Source: Anthoceros angustus
Taxonomy: Eukaryota > Streptophyta > Anthocerotopsida > Anthocerotales > Anthocerotaceae
DNA length: 64,000 nt
Reading direction: 5' to 3'
Assembly: GCA_010909165.1 (NCBI GenBank)
Contig: VJWM01000025.1
Coordinates: 930,001 to 994,000, forward strand
Part shown: positions 20,688 to 31,054 of the stretch, piece by piece
Numbering within the stretch: position 1 is the first letter of the stretch
Layout of the letters: every line of letters starts with the position of its first letter
Notes under the pieces: generated by a model
What the model was told of the DNA's origin: nothing
Databases searched by the model: none
Seen by the model: the letters and a program-made list of their open reading frames with translations, nothing else
Program-made: the position numbers and the translations under genes

Positions 20688-23397
20688 CTAGTCAATGGGA
20701 TGCTTATCAAAGTATCGTTTAGAGGTATGCCGAGCAGTGAGGAGCAGCAGAGTGCAGAGACAGCTTGCTACGAAAATACCATCGAACCATTGATGGTAGA
20801 AATTGAATTGATGGTCTGCTCCCAGCACATCGGTGATGATAGACCTGCACGAGACCAGAATTCGTCACCTACCAAAACCAACTAGAAACTTTAACAAACG
20901 CAAGAATGTTAGTTCAACTTCTTGGTACCTGTAAACACTGCCCAGACTCTTTCTGACCAGGACTATCTGGGAGACGCTGTACGTTCCCATCAGCTCCGCC
21001 AAGATGAGGACAACATTGCTTGATCGAAGATTGCTGCCGCCAAAAACTGCAAAGAAGACCTGAAGAGGCACCGCAGATAAGCCACACTGAAGCCGTGAAA
21101 CCATTATTTCTCATATCAGATTTGAACGTCAACTGACCTTCACATTGGACAGGAAGCCTCGGAGGGATATTGCCATAAGAAAGCCTATGAACATCATGGA
21201 GGTGTACTGCACATCAGGTCGGTGACTTAAGCGACAACAGTAACGTTTGATGCAACTGAAAGCTAAGCTGTCCACGAATTTCAGCCTCACACCTGAAGCG
21301 CACAAACATTTCTTGCATGGTTGCAAGACAGACGTACCTGGTAACAAAGAGGCACATTGATTTCAACACTAAATAAAGCTAGGAATATTCGAATTGCAGT
21401 AGTCACTGGATCAAATTCCTCAGCGCCAACCTGCACATGCACACTCATACAAATGAATCAAAGCAAAAGCGTAATCTAGGCAGGGCCTCCGAAGTATTGA
21501 GATTGCAGGGTCTACCCCATCAGAAAAGATGCTCCGCGCAGACTGCAGGAACACAAGTACACTAGGTTAAGTTTTTTTCTTCTTGCAGGCTGAATACAGA
21601 GCTCAGCGGAAAACTATAGTAAGCAGACCAGGCCAACCTTCCACATCTTATACACGCAGTACACAGAAAGCACATAGCCAAGAAGATTCTTAAAATGACC
21701 ATGCCAAGTCCGTGCGAATCTTGCTGCTTCCTGCACATCAGAGTGTCCATGCTGTAAACCTCTGTTGCAGTCCACAACAAGCCCTCAGATAACAAGCACA
21801 TTATACACGCTTTTGGATATGGGTAGGAAAATACAAAGTAAAGATCAAGGAAATGGAACAAATAAGGACCTTTGCTTTACGTAGTTCAGACACCTCCCAC
21901 TGAAGCTGCTTCGCAAGTTCTTCCAGAGCTTTGGCCTCTCCTTTCATGTCTCGAATTTCTGATTTTGCAGCACAGAGCAACAGTGAAGTTGAGTCAATTC
22001 CCTTTCAGAGATCAAGGACTGCTATGCAACAACTTTGACTCATTGCAACCAGATGGGTTACAAACCTACGTTGCTCACGCTCATCCTCTTGCCGGCTGCG
22101 CACAACAACCCCAGCTGCTCGTCTAAAATATGACCTCGAGTCCCCTATCTCCTGTCGAATAGGTGATACCACGTGAGTCATCTTGGAGCTGCAAGTGCAT
22201 CCACAGTGAACAAATCCCAAAACAGGTTTTCCAGCTGAAGATATGTGCAGAGGCAGTCTACCTCCTGTGTGCCAATCAATTCTGCTGTGCATGCAGAGAT
22301 CTTTTGCTTTTTTGAAGCACATAGGTTAGAGGCTTGCATATGCTGAGCCTCTAATCTCGCAATATCATCTTCTTGAATGTCCCTGCCAAAAAGCGTCTGC
22401 ATGGTGTACGTACATTAACTGATAAAACAAGCCACACACAGATGTGGGGAGAGTCTATAAGCCATGCTAACGAACTTAAGGTATACTTAAGGTACACCAA
22501 GATCATACTCTGAAACGTCTACTACATGAACCATCCCCATAAGAGTACCTGATGAAAAGAGATAAATAGCTGTAGGGCAAATTCACTGCTCCAAACCCAG
22601 ATAAGATGGCCATAAAAGTGACACCAACAAGGCCCACCCGACTAACCAGCTGCGGAACTGTTAAGAAGCCTGCGTGCTTGATGAAAACCACACAAGTCAA
22701 GACGACTAGGTTGCAGCAAACAGCCCATTACCACATACCATGTGCAAATGAAGTAAGTCGCCAAGGGACAATATCCACCTTCATTCCGAGCTATCACAGG
22801 GACAAGGGCTCCCATTCGCCAAAAAACTAGTAGAAAAGCTATGAGAAGGACCAGTGAACCGGCCAGAGCCCTTTCTTTCCTCACACCTGTCCACGTAAAA
22901 ACAGGATTGTGGTCATCCGTAGTAATAAACCTCCACCTGTGCTCCAACACTCTATTAACCAGGGTGTAGACTGCTCACCGTGACTCTGCAGCAGGAGCAG
23001 ACCCTGATAGTAGGGCAGCAGAAACACGAGCAGGCTGATCAAGCACCACACATCCAGCTTCCAAAGGGTTTGAAGTGCTCTATCGATCAGGCCAGTAGAG
23101 CATTAGTGGCATCGCTGAAACAAGAAACTTTCCAGCCACAGAAGTAAGTGAACTTCATGAATGAAGCACCCACCCATCAGAGAAAATAGGCAGAATTCCA
23201 AATAGCACCAGCTGCATAAGGTGGAGGGAGAGAGAGAAGACAGCGGTGAAGCAGATCTGCACCATCGTAGGCACCTTCTTCCTCACATTCTCATGCTGTA
23301 GCAGCTTCCGGTTCAAGAACCACCAACCAGCTCCAGCCAAAACCCACAACGACCCCACTGCCAGGGCTCCATCCCTTAAAATTCCAACCACGGTCAT
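20688..23397 (-). CDS. GTG1: GPCR-type G protein GTG1/COLD1 (Golgi pH regulator family)
   Basis: Thirteen exons with consistent phases encode 471 residues, against 468 in Arabidopsis GTG1: 23397-23174, 23079-22979, 22886-22779, 22669-22549, 22382-22262, 22151-22070, 21958-21870, 21730-21638, 21542-21516, 21430-21338, 21206-21138, 21059-20929 and 20844-20688. Family blocks are [26 protein letters not shown], the near-invariant [43 protein letters not shown] and the C-terminal [13 protein letters not shown]...DKHPID. About nine membrane helices surround a central coiled-coil loop. In plants GTG1/2 and COLD1 act at the plasma membrane, ER or Golgi in hormone and cold signalling, while the animal relative GPHR is an anion channel. 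Exon 9 is only 27 nt. The start is the first ATG before the first helix. Confidence 0.95.
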
Positions 23398-24313
23398 AGC
23401 TACGACCGTGACAATGGACTTCGATACCCCACCCACGTCGAGCACATGGCTTGCGCTCACAACCAAGCTCTTGGCTGGGTGGCTACAATATGTTGCAAGA
23501 TGTTGCAATGTACCTCAATATGTTGCAGCTGCCCATTTCCATAACTTCGAGGAGATGTATAAAATCAGTAGAGTAGGTACATAAATCGGCCCATGAGCTT
23601 CAGCCCTACCCTAAAAGAGCACATAGAGCAAGAGAACCGACTCGATCTACAAGGTACCTACTCTTCCTTAACGTCAACTCGGACATTTGTATTCATATGG
23701 CATGCTTCCTTCGTTTGTTCAGAAAACGAAATTTTAATACCACTCGCAATAACATAGATAAATTAAAAAAAGCAAAAAACATTATTTATTAAGTGAAGAA
23801 GATAAGATAACTCATCCGCCATAGAACAATGAGAAAGGCCATAAAAGAAGCACATAGAGCCCTCTTTCTCTAGGTAGATACTCTTTCTCAACTCAGGCCT
23901 TTGTATTCATATGGCGTATGGCCTCACCAAACTTTTTTTTATGGCCAAGGGCCATGAGACTTTACAAGAAAAAGCCGAGAGTACATATAGTCCCCGAGAG
24001 GAAAGCACAAGCCCACGTAATGGCCAAGGATGGTAGAAGTGACACAAGAGATTTCACCAAGTTTGTTAAGACCTATGCCAAGGCTTATGAATTTGGCAGG
24101 AACGGGGTGAATCCCCCACTATTATGTGTGGTGGCATTCTTCCGATAACGGTGTGGGTCTCCCACTATCGTGTGTGGTGCCATTCTTCAGACAACGGGTG
24201 TGGGTCTCCCACTATTATGTGTGGTGGTATTCTTCCAACAACGGGTGTCCATCGCCCTACAAAAGGCACTGGCCAACGCTATCTTCATGACGCAACACAT
24301 GTTTCACATGCCC
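23398..24313. other. GTG1 upstream region with imperfect repeats, left flank of the copia element
   Basis: Contains the GTG1 promoter side, then AT-rich DNA. Two related segments at about 23605-23703 and 23841-23918 share AAAAGA(A)GCACATAGAGC and TTTGTATTCATATGGC, an imperfect duplication. A small ATG frame at 23918-24148 (76 codons) matches nothing I recognise. Confidence 0.4.
24118..24256 (+). repeat. Three tandem copies of a ~47-bp unit
   Basis: Units start at 24118, 24164 and 24211. Each begins ACTAT(T/C)(A/G)TGTGTGGTG and carries CATTCTTC followed by a GGTGT block. They differ by a few substitutions and one base of length. They lie just outside the left LTR of the copia element. Confidence 0.8.
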
Positions 24314-24529
24314 TATTATTTTTCGTGTGGGAGCGGGAGCAATGGATGTTCGAGTATCAAATTCAATGTTATTCAGAGGTCTGGAGGTTCACGTAGTTAT
24401 GTGTGTGTGCGTGGTGAAGCATCACCACTGAAACGCTACCTATCGCGTAACCGTCTTACTTACTCGTTAGTATCCTGACTTGAGAATGGAACGTGCCCTA
24501 AGGACCTTAAATATTTATTATTACTAATA
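24314..24529 (-). repeat. 3' LTR of the copia element
   Basis: 216 bp with TATT...AATA ends on the plus strand, about 96% identical to the LTR at 30849-31054. An 8-bp AT-rich insertion near the outer end of U3 accounts for most of the length difference. Confidence 0.85.
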
Positions 24530-24627
24530 CTCCCACTTAGTGTTTAGACCTTAGGCTTGGTTCCTTTGTCTTGCATATACTTAGTTAATTCGGATAGTCT
24601 CCTCAGTCCCATATTGGCTGAATGTTC

Positions 24628-25195
24628 TTAATGTTTCACGCTGCCCAATGCCTTCATTAGTACATCTGTTGTCATCTGCTCTGTTGGGCAGTATAGCACC
24701 ATAAATTTGTCGTTATTTACGACTTGCCTTATGAAGTGAAATTGTACTTCTACATGATTTGTGCGTGCGTGAAACTTTGAGTTGTAAGTTAGCAAAATAG
24801 CACTCTGATTGTCGCAGAACAAGGGTCTTGGTATCTGCTGAGTCTCTCCTAGCTCCGTGAGTTCGTAGAGCTGCCAAAGTCCTTCCTTGCATGCATGGGT
24901 TAAGGAGCAGTACTCGGCCTCTGTTGAGCTGAGTGCAACTGTTTACTGTCGTTTGCTGCTCCAACTTGTTGCTGTCCCGCCAAGTAAGTAGACATAGCTG
25001 CTTATGCTCTTTTCTGTCGTCGATATTGCTGGCCCAGTCAGCATCACTAAAACCCCGGAGTTGTAGGGGGTGATGTTGATGAATTTGACAATGGTAAAGG
25101 AGTCCCATGTCCGAGGTAGCCCTTAGGTACCTGAATATTCTCTTGATTGCCTTCCAATGAGCTTGAGTAGGAGCTGATATGTTAAAGGTCACCAT
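24628..25195 (-). pseudogene. Copia RNase H remnant
   Basis: Translated fragments contain AHWKAIKRIFRYLRA (connection region), FSDADWASNIDDRK (first catalytic Asp of RNase H) and, in another frame, FCDNQSAILLTYN and HVEVQFHFIRQVV. These are the usual order of a copia RNase H end. Frameshifts and stops break it, so it is not functional. Confidence 0.8.
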
Positions 25196-25800
25196 ATAGA
25201 AAGGCGGTTTTTATATCTAACTGCATGAGTTCGTAATTATGATGGGAAGCTAGTGCCATTAGGATCCTTAATGAGGTGATTTTTAACACGGGGCGAAAGG
25301 TCTCATCGTAGTCAAAGCCATGTTTCTGTGAGTAGCCTTTAGCCACTAATCTAGCCTTGTATCTTTCTATGTTGCCCTCAGCATTTAGTTTAATTTTAAA
25401 GGTCCATTTAGAGCCAACTAGTTTTCTACTCTTAGGTAGTGTAGTTAGTGTCCAAGTTTTGTTAGCTCTTAGTGAGTCTAGTTCTGACCTGATGACTTTC
25501 TTCCAGTTCTCCTTTTCTGGGCAAGTGATGGCCTCCTGGTAGTTGGCTGGAACGAATTGATCTATAGCTGTGGTAAGGCAGTATGCTAAAGTGTTTTTAG
25601 GGTCTTTCCAGTTAGTAGGAGAATACCTATTTATCTTGCCTGCGTTAGAACGCTGAGGGCGTCTTCCCCTATTGTCAATAGTGTTGTCAGGTTGTGTAGG
25701 ATCCTCATAGGTGTTCTTGTGATTAAAGTCCTCATATTCGGCATTCTCTGATATATTAGGAATATCGAGATTAGAATGATTAGGATTTAAGTTTCTGCTT
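25176..25800 (-). pseudogene. Copia reverse transcriptase N-terminal fragment
   Basis: Contains [27 protein letters not shown] in family style (read in parts), then [20 protein letters not shown] and LDIKTAFLYGDL, which carries the first catalytic Asp. A TAA stop follows at once and the next sequence is already the RNase H connection. The palm with the YVDD box has therefore been deleted near 25185. Confidence 0.85.
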
Positions 25801-25940
25801 GCCTTTGGGGTGCCACGCGATGCTGATGATGTGCTGCATGGGAAAACATCTGAGCCCGATCCAGGTTGCTGAAGCGGGCTGGATTGATCGCCGTGCGTGC
25901 CTACTCTTGGAGCATGCCAGCGGGCCTGCAGCCATGGAGC

Positions 25941-26801
25941 TCATAGCGGTGCGGATGGCTCGTCGTGTGGGTGCGCTAGTGGAGCTTCCTCCGGCCGACA
26001 GCGTGAGGAGGAGCTCCTACGAGAAGCCCTGTGGTCGGCGTGGCCATCACCATCTTCGAGCCTGTCGGTGACAGGGTTGCCGTCGAGCCCGCCTATCCCC
26101 CTCTCAAGCCGAGGGCGGTGGCCATGGCTGGTGCCCGAGGTTGGTGACGCAAGGGAGAGATGGCCAGGATCTTCATCAAAGTCGCCGAATATAATATCTG
26201 GAGTGACTTCTGCGGGCGGGGGTGGGAAGCTGGGTGTGGGCGCAAGTGTAGCTGGTGGCAGGGGCTGGGCTGGGGCTGGTTGGTGAGGCGCTGGAGGAGG
26301 GCCGCCGTGAGGTGGAGGCCCTGTGAGGTCGATGTCGTCCTCGTCGCTGTCTCCTGTCTGTGCAGGTTGAGGGTCTGAGGAAGCTCCCACTGGAGGCTGG
26401 CCGTGCATGTATTCCAGGAAGATGACATCGCGAGACTGTGTAATTCTGTGAGTCTGTGGGTGAATCATTTTGTATCCTTTAACACCATCCGTGAAGCTAA
26501 TGAAGATGTATTTCTGTGCCCGGTTGTCTAGCTTTGTGCGGATAGCTTTCGGGATGTGCATATAAGCTATTGAGCCAAAGACTCGAAGTGTGGACATGTC
26601 AGGTTTTGACCCTGTCCAGGCTTCAAATGGTGTGATTTGTGGCAGGGAGGAGGTGAGGCTTCTATTTAGGATGTAAGCTGCGTGAGACATAGCTTCTGGC
26701 CAGTAGGTTTTGGGAAGGTGTGCATGGATCAGCATGGATAGGCCACAGTTCTGTATCGTTCTGTTCATTCGCTCAGCGACGCCAATCTGTTGGGATGACA
26801 A
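25941..26801 (-). pseudogene. Copia integrase C-terminal fragment with Pro-rich tail
   Basis: Starts at SSQQIGVAERMNRTIQ, the integrase block after the catalytic core, and continues through YWPEAMSHAAYILNR, TPFEAWTGSKP, LRVFGSIAYMHIP and GYKMIHPQTHRITQSRDVIF. A long Pro/Asp-rich linker follows that normally leads to RT. The catalytic DDE part is not upstream in this orientation but inverted at 26830-27126. Confidence 0.88.
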
Positions 26802-26829
26802 TTAGCCCTGACTATGAAATGCCATTCCA

Positions 26830-27126
26830 GGGCCTTCCTAACTAGCCACAGTGTGTCGCCCTCACCCTCAGTCCTAGTAGCTTCCTGCCTAGCAGCCCAA
26901 GGATCACATACCTGATACATAGACTCCGGAGCCTCGCAACATGACACCCCACACCGAATACTTCAGCCACATACAGCCTTCAGCATCCTCACACTTTGTC
27001 AGCCTCGGGGATGACAAAGTGGATTACAAGAACTGGGCAGAAAAGCAGACTGGAGAAAACATCCTCACCATACGCACAGATGGTGAAGGTGAGTTTAACT
27101 CTCACCATGCGACTTCTTACAATTAG
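26830..27126 (+). pseudogene. Inverted copia protease-integrase block
   Basis: On the plus strand, opposite to the rest of the element, I read YIDSGASQH (aspartic protease active site), then EYFSHIQPSASSHFVSLGDDKV and the integrase core piece NWAEKQTGENILTIRTDGEGEF. The protease and integrase pieces sit at their usual place in the element but upside down. A 2-nt loss after SGASQ breaks the frame. The same inverted block recurs in copy 2 at about 29110-29320. Confidence 0.8.
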
Positions 27127-27487
27127 AGACAACGGTATCAGCAGACAGGTCACCACCCCACAGTAAGTATCTGTGGTTTTGATTTGCCATTCTTTTTCTG
27201 CACTCCTCATATGTGTGTCCGGGTATTTTGCAGTAGCCATAGACCTTCTTCCAGGTTGGGTTATGGGTGCCACGTCCTCTGTAGGGAGCGCCTCTCCCTC
27301 GAAAGCTTTGCCCTCTGAATGGGGGCTTGCCCTTGCCTCTGGATCTGCCGCGGCCTGAGAAGAAGGCGTGTGAAGTCTCCCCGGAGCTTAAAGTAGCTGC
27401 AAGTTTCCTGCGTGCTTCCTCTGTTAGCATGGAGCTAATGACTTTGTTAACCGTGAGTGGGGTTACTCCTTGCAGGGATTGTACCAC
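27095..27487 (-). pseudogene. Second copy of the gag C-terminal part
   Basis: Encodes VQSLQGVTPLTVNKVISSML, an Arg/Gly-rich stretch (GRGRSRGKGKP) and a zinc knuckle GYCKIPGHTYEEC in which the first Cys is replaced by Tyr. It is cut from the gag N-terminus by the internal duplication. Confidence 0.8.
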
Positions 27488-27507
27488 TATTACCCGATTA
27501 GTAGGGG

Positions 27508-29670
27508 TGATATGTTAAAGGTCACCATATAGAAAGGCGGTTTTATATCTAAGCATGAGTTCGTAATTATGATGGGAAGCTAGTGCCATTAGGATCCTTA
27601 ATGAGGTGATTTTTAACACGGGCGAAGGTCTCATCGTAGTCAAAGCCATGTTTACGTGAGTAGCCTTTAGCCACTAATCTAGCCTTGTATCTTTCTATGT
27701 TGCCCTCGATTTAGTTTAATTTTAAAGGTCCATTTAGAGCCAACTAGTTTTCTACTCTTAGGTAGTGTAGTTAGTGTCCAAGTTTTGTTAGCTCTTAGTG
27801 AGTCTAGTTCGACGATGACTTTCTTCCGTTCTCCTTTTACGGGCAAGTGATGGCCTCACGTAGTTGGTGGAGCAATTGATCTATAAGTGGTAAGGCGGTA
27901 TGCTAAAGTGTTTTAGGGTCTTTCCAGTTAGTAGGAGAATACCTATTTATCTTGCTGCGTTAGAGCGAGGCGTCTTCCCTATTGTCAATAGTGTTGTCAG
28001 GTTGTGTAGGATCCTCATAGGTGTTCTTGTGATTAAAGTCCTCATATTCGGCATTCTCGATATATTAGGAATATCGAGATTAGAATGATTAGGATTTAAG
28101 TTTACGCTTGCCTTTGGGGTGCCAGCGATCTTGCGATGTCTTTGCATGGGAAAACATCGAGCCCGATCCAGTTCTTTGGCGAAATTTGGATTGATCGCCG
28201 TCGTGCCTACTCTTGGAGCATGCCGGGCTGCGACCATGGAGCTCATGGCGGTGCGGATGGCTCGTCGTGTGGGTGCGCTAGTGGAGCTTCCTCCGGCCGG
28301 CGGCGTGAGGAGGAGCTCCCTGAAGCCACGTGGTCGGGCGTGGCCATCACCATCTTCGAGCTGTCGGTGACGGGGTTGCCGTCGAGCCCGCCTATCCCCT
28401 CTCAAGCGGGGGCGGTGGCCATGGCGGTGCCCGAGGTTGGTGACGCAAGGAGAGATGGCAGATCTTCATCAAAGTCAGATATAATATGGGTGACCTGCGG
28501 GCGGGGTGGGAAGGCGGGTGTGGGCGCAAGTGTGGTGGTGGCGGTGAGGTGAAAGGTTGGTGGTGGAGGAGGGCCGCCGTGAGGTGGAGGCCTGTGAGGT
28601 CGGCGTCGCCCTCTCCTGTCTGTGCGGTTGAGGTCGAGGAAGCTCCCGGAGGCTGGCCGTGCATGTATTCGGGAAGATGACATCGCGAGACTGTAATGCA
28701 GTCTGTGGGTGAATCATTTTGTATCCTTTAACACCATCCGTGAAGCTAATGAAGATGTATTTACTGCGGTTGTCTAGCTTTGTGCGGATAGCTTTGGATG
28801 TGCATATAAGCTATTGAGCCAAAGACTCAAGTGTGGACATGTCGGTTTTGATCCGCTTCAAATGGTGTGATTGTGGCGGGGAGGAGGTGAGGCTTCTATT
28901 TAGGATGTAAGTACGTGAGACATAGCTTCGGCGATAGGTTTTGGGAAGGTGTGCATGGATCAGCATGGATAGGCCAGCTCAGATCGCTCGCTCATTCGCC
29001 GTGGCCTAACTGTTGGGATGACAATTAGCCCTGACTATGAAATGCCATTCCAGGGCCTTCCTAACTAGCCACAGGGTGTCGCCCTCACCCTCGATCCCTA
29101 GTAGCACCCTGAAGGATCACATACGATACATAGACTGAGCCTGCAACATGACACCCCACACGAATACTTCACCACATACGTCTGACGCATCTCACACTTT
29201 GTCGGCCCTGGGATGACAAAGTGGATTACAAGAAGCGGGCGGCACGAGAAAACATCCTCACCATACGCACAGATGGTGAAGGTGAGTTTAACTCTCACCA
29301 TGCGACTTCTTACAATTAGAGACAACGGTATCAGCAGACAGTCACCACCCCAGTATGTCGTGGTTTTGATTTGCCATTCTTTTTACTCCTCATATGTGTG
29401 TCCGGGTATTTTCTAGCCATAGACCTTCTTCCGGTTGGGTTATGGGTGCCACGTCCTCTGTAGGGAGCGCCTCTCCCTCGAAAGCTTTGCCCTCTGAATG
29501 GGGGCTTGCCCTTGCCTCTGGATGCGCGCTCGAGAAGAAGGCGTGTGAAGTCTCCCCGGAGCTTAAAGTAGCTGCAAGTTTCCTGCGTGCTTCCTCTGTT
29601 AGCATGGAGCTAATGACTTTGTTAACCGTGAGTGGGGTTACTCCTTGCAGGGATTGTACCACTATTACCC
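27508..29670 (-). repeat. Copy 2 of the internal copia duplication, eroded at CAG/CTG sites
   Basis: Collinear with 25175-27495 but 158 bp shorter. Stretches of up to about 100 bp without CAG or CTG are identical in both copies. The differences fall mostly on CTG or CAG triplets, which appear as CG, ACG, GG or are lost, plus some shortened G or A runs. Normal sequence resumes near 29600. Confidence 0.88.
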
Positions 29671-30178
29671 AGGATTCTGGTAGGGTGGTTAGGAGGATCG
29701 CAGCTTGTAGATCCTCTATCATGGTGAAGCCAGTGGAGAGGAACTTGGTGTTCCAGCTGCGATAAAGCATGACATGGTTGTCAACCGGATCGCCTTCTCC
29801 CATTCTCAGGCCGAAGTAATTCTTTAGGGTATGCACAATGTGCATGATGTCATTAGAGGCATAGATTTCATGTAGTTGTGCCCATGCTTGAGCTGTTATT
29901 TCCGCTCCAGATATTTGTTGCACGTTCCCGTGCCTTATGGATTGCATGATGACATTTTTCGCTTGCTGATTCTTGTCTTCCCATGCCTCCTTTTCTGCTG
30001 TAGTGGCTGCTGCGCCATGATGTGGTTTAATGACCGGTGGGCTGCCTATGCCCCCAACGTAGGCCCATAGTTTGCGTTCCTTCAGTATATCAGTGATTCT
30101 GAATTTCAAGACGGCAAAATTGTGCTACTGTCCCTCGAAGCGGTCTTCCTTCGAGAGACTCATGGAAGAACTCATTTT
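29390..30178 (-). pseudogene. Copia gag N-terminal part with in-frame stop
   Basis: Frame starts MSSSMSLSKEDRFEGQ, meets a TAG near 30130, and continues HNFAVLKFRITDILKERKLW, AWAQLHEIYASND, LRMGEGDPVDNHV and LLTTLPESWVIVVQSLQG. These match copia gag (UBN2 / retrotran_gag type), which coats the RNA in virus-like particles. The stop makes this a pseudogene. It runs into the duplicated segment. Confidence 0.85.
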
Positions 30179-30230
30179 GGCCTGAATTCTGCATGTGTGC
30201 AGGCTGACAGTGTTGGCGTGCCTGTGTGGC

Positions 30231-30772
30231 CTACAGGCTTAAGACATTGTGCCTTACAAGGTAATCTACTTGCAGTCTCATCCTTATGGAGATTAGGAAT
30301 TTTCTAGTTGGATTTGTGTTTGGTTCTCTGGGATTGTAATTGAGGGTGATTAGCTTGTTCATAATGTTGTCCTGTATTTCTGATATCTCCTGGTCTATTG
30401 GGGTGACAATCAAGTTGTGTTGCCTGCAGATGTTAGACATATGTGCTGTTATCTTATCTCTTATGTGTGTTGGGGACAAGTGTGAAGCAATCTCGAAGTG
30501 TGAGGAGTAATCGTGAATTGTCATGATGTAAAAAGGTATGCTACTTGGATGTAGTTCCAGTCGTACTCGGCTGGATCGACAAAACCCCTTAGGTGTAACT
30601 CTTCTGCGATTACCATGAGCACAGAACAGGTCCGTATCCAGGCATAGTGAAGGGGGTTGTCGTTGGCTTCCTTTAGAACGATCTCCTCTCTGTGGCTTCT
30701 CAGGGTTTTTAACTGAGAGGCAATTCTGTTGGCTCTTGCTTGAAGGTGACGCCATCTTTGGAGGCCTGGCAT
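30231..30772 (-). other. Unassigned open frames between the 5' LTR and gag
   Basis: Two overlapping minus-strand frames (about 84 and 174 codons) contain HYAWIRTCSVLMVIAEELHLRG and, in the other frame, FYIMTIHDYSSHFEIASHLSP. They could be one reading frame broken by a frameshift. I cannot assign the sequence. A faint resemblance to an integrase core around IHDYSSHF is not enough to name it. Confidence 0.3.
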
Positions 30773-30836
30773 TGCGCCAGCGCTTGGTTATCTTAAGTGG
30801 GTTGTTGATGGAATGTCAGGCAGGCCCGGGGCGCCT

Positions 30837-30848
30837 GCTTTGATACCA
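30837..30848 (-). other. Primer-binding site, initiator tRNA-Met type
   Basis: TGGTATCAAAGC on the minus strand directly follows the 5' LTR. It matches the usual copia PBS TGGTATCAGAGC except for one base. Confidence 0.8.
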
Positions 30849-31054
30849 TATTGTTTTTCGTGTGGGAGCGGGAGCGATGGATGTTCGAGTATCAGATTCA
30901 ATGTTATTCAGAGGTCTGGAGGTTTACGTAGTTATGTGTCTGTGCGTTGTGAAGCGTCACCACTGAAACGCTACCTATCGCGTAACCGTCTTACTTACTC
31001 GTTAGTATCTTGACTTGAGAATGGAACGTGCCCTAAGGACCTTAAATACTAATA
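30849..31054 (-). repeat. 5' LTR of the copia element
   Basis: 206 bp, same TATT...AATA ends as the LTR at 24314-24529, with roughly seven to nine substitutions between them. This divergence indicates an insertion that is not recent. Confidence 0.85.

Larger units (their letters stand above)
25175..27495 (-). repeat. Copy 1 of the internal copia duplication
   Basis: This segment, from the RT fragment to mid-gag, is repeated at 27508-29670. The two copies are separated by 12 bp (27496-27507). Copy 1 is 2321 bp and keeps longer open frames than copy 2. Confidence 0.9.
24314..31054 (-). mobile_element. Defective Ty1/copia LTR retrotransposon with internal duplication
   Basis: Two direct LTRs flank gag, protease, integrase, reverse transcriptase and RNase H remnants in Ty1/copia order (integrase before RT) on the minus strand. 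A primer-binding site complementary to initiator tRNA-Met (TGGTATCAAAGC, 30848-30837) abuts the 5' LTR, and a purine-rich AAGTGGGAG (24538-24530) abuts the 3' LTR. The element is dead. gag has an early stop, the protease-integrase block is inverted, the RT core with its YVDD box is missing, and a segment of about 2.2 kb is tandemly duplicated. No 5-bp target duplication is visible, since the flanks differ. Confidence 0.92.

Noticed and set aside
25941-28680. Pro-rich frames in the copia element as separate host genes
   Set aside because: They are the linker between integrase and RT of the element, present in both internal copies.
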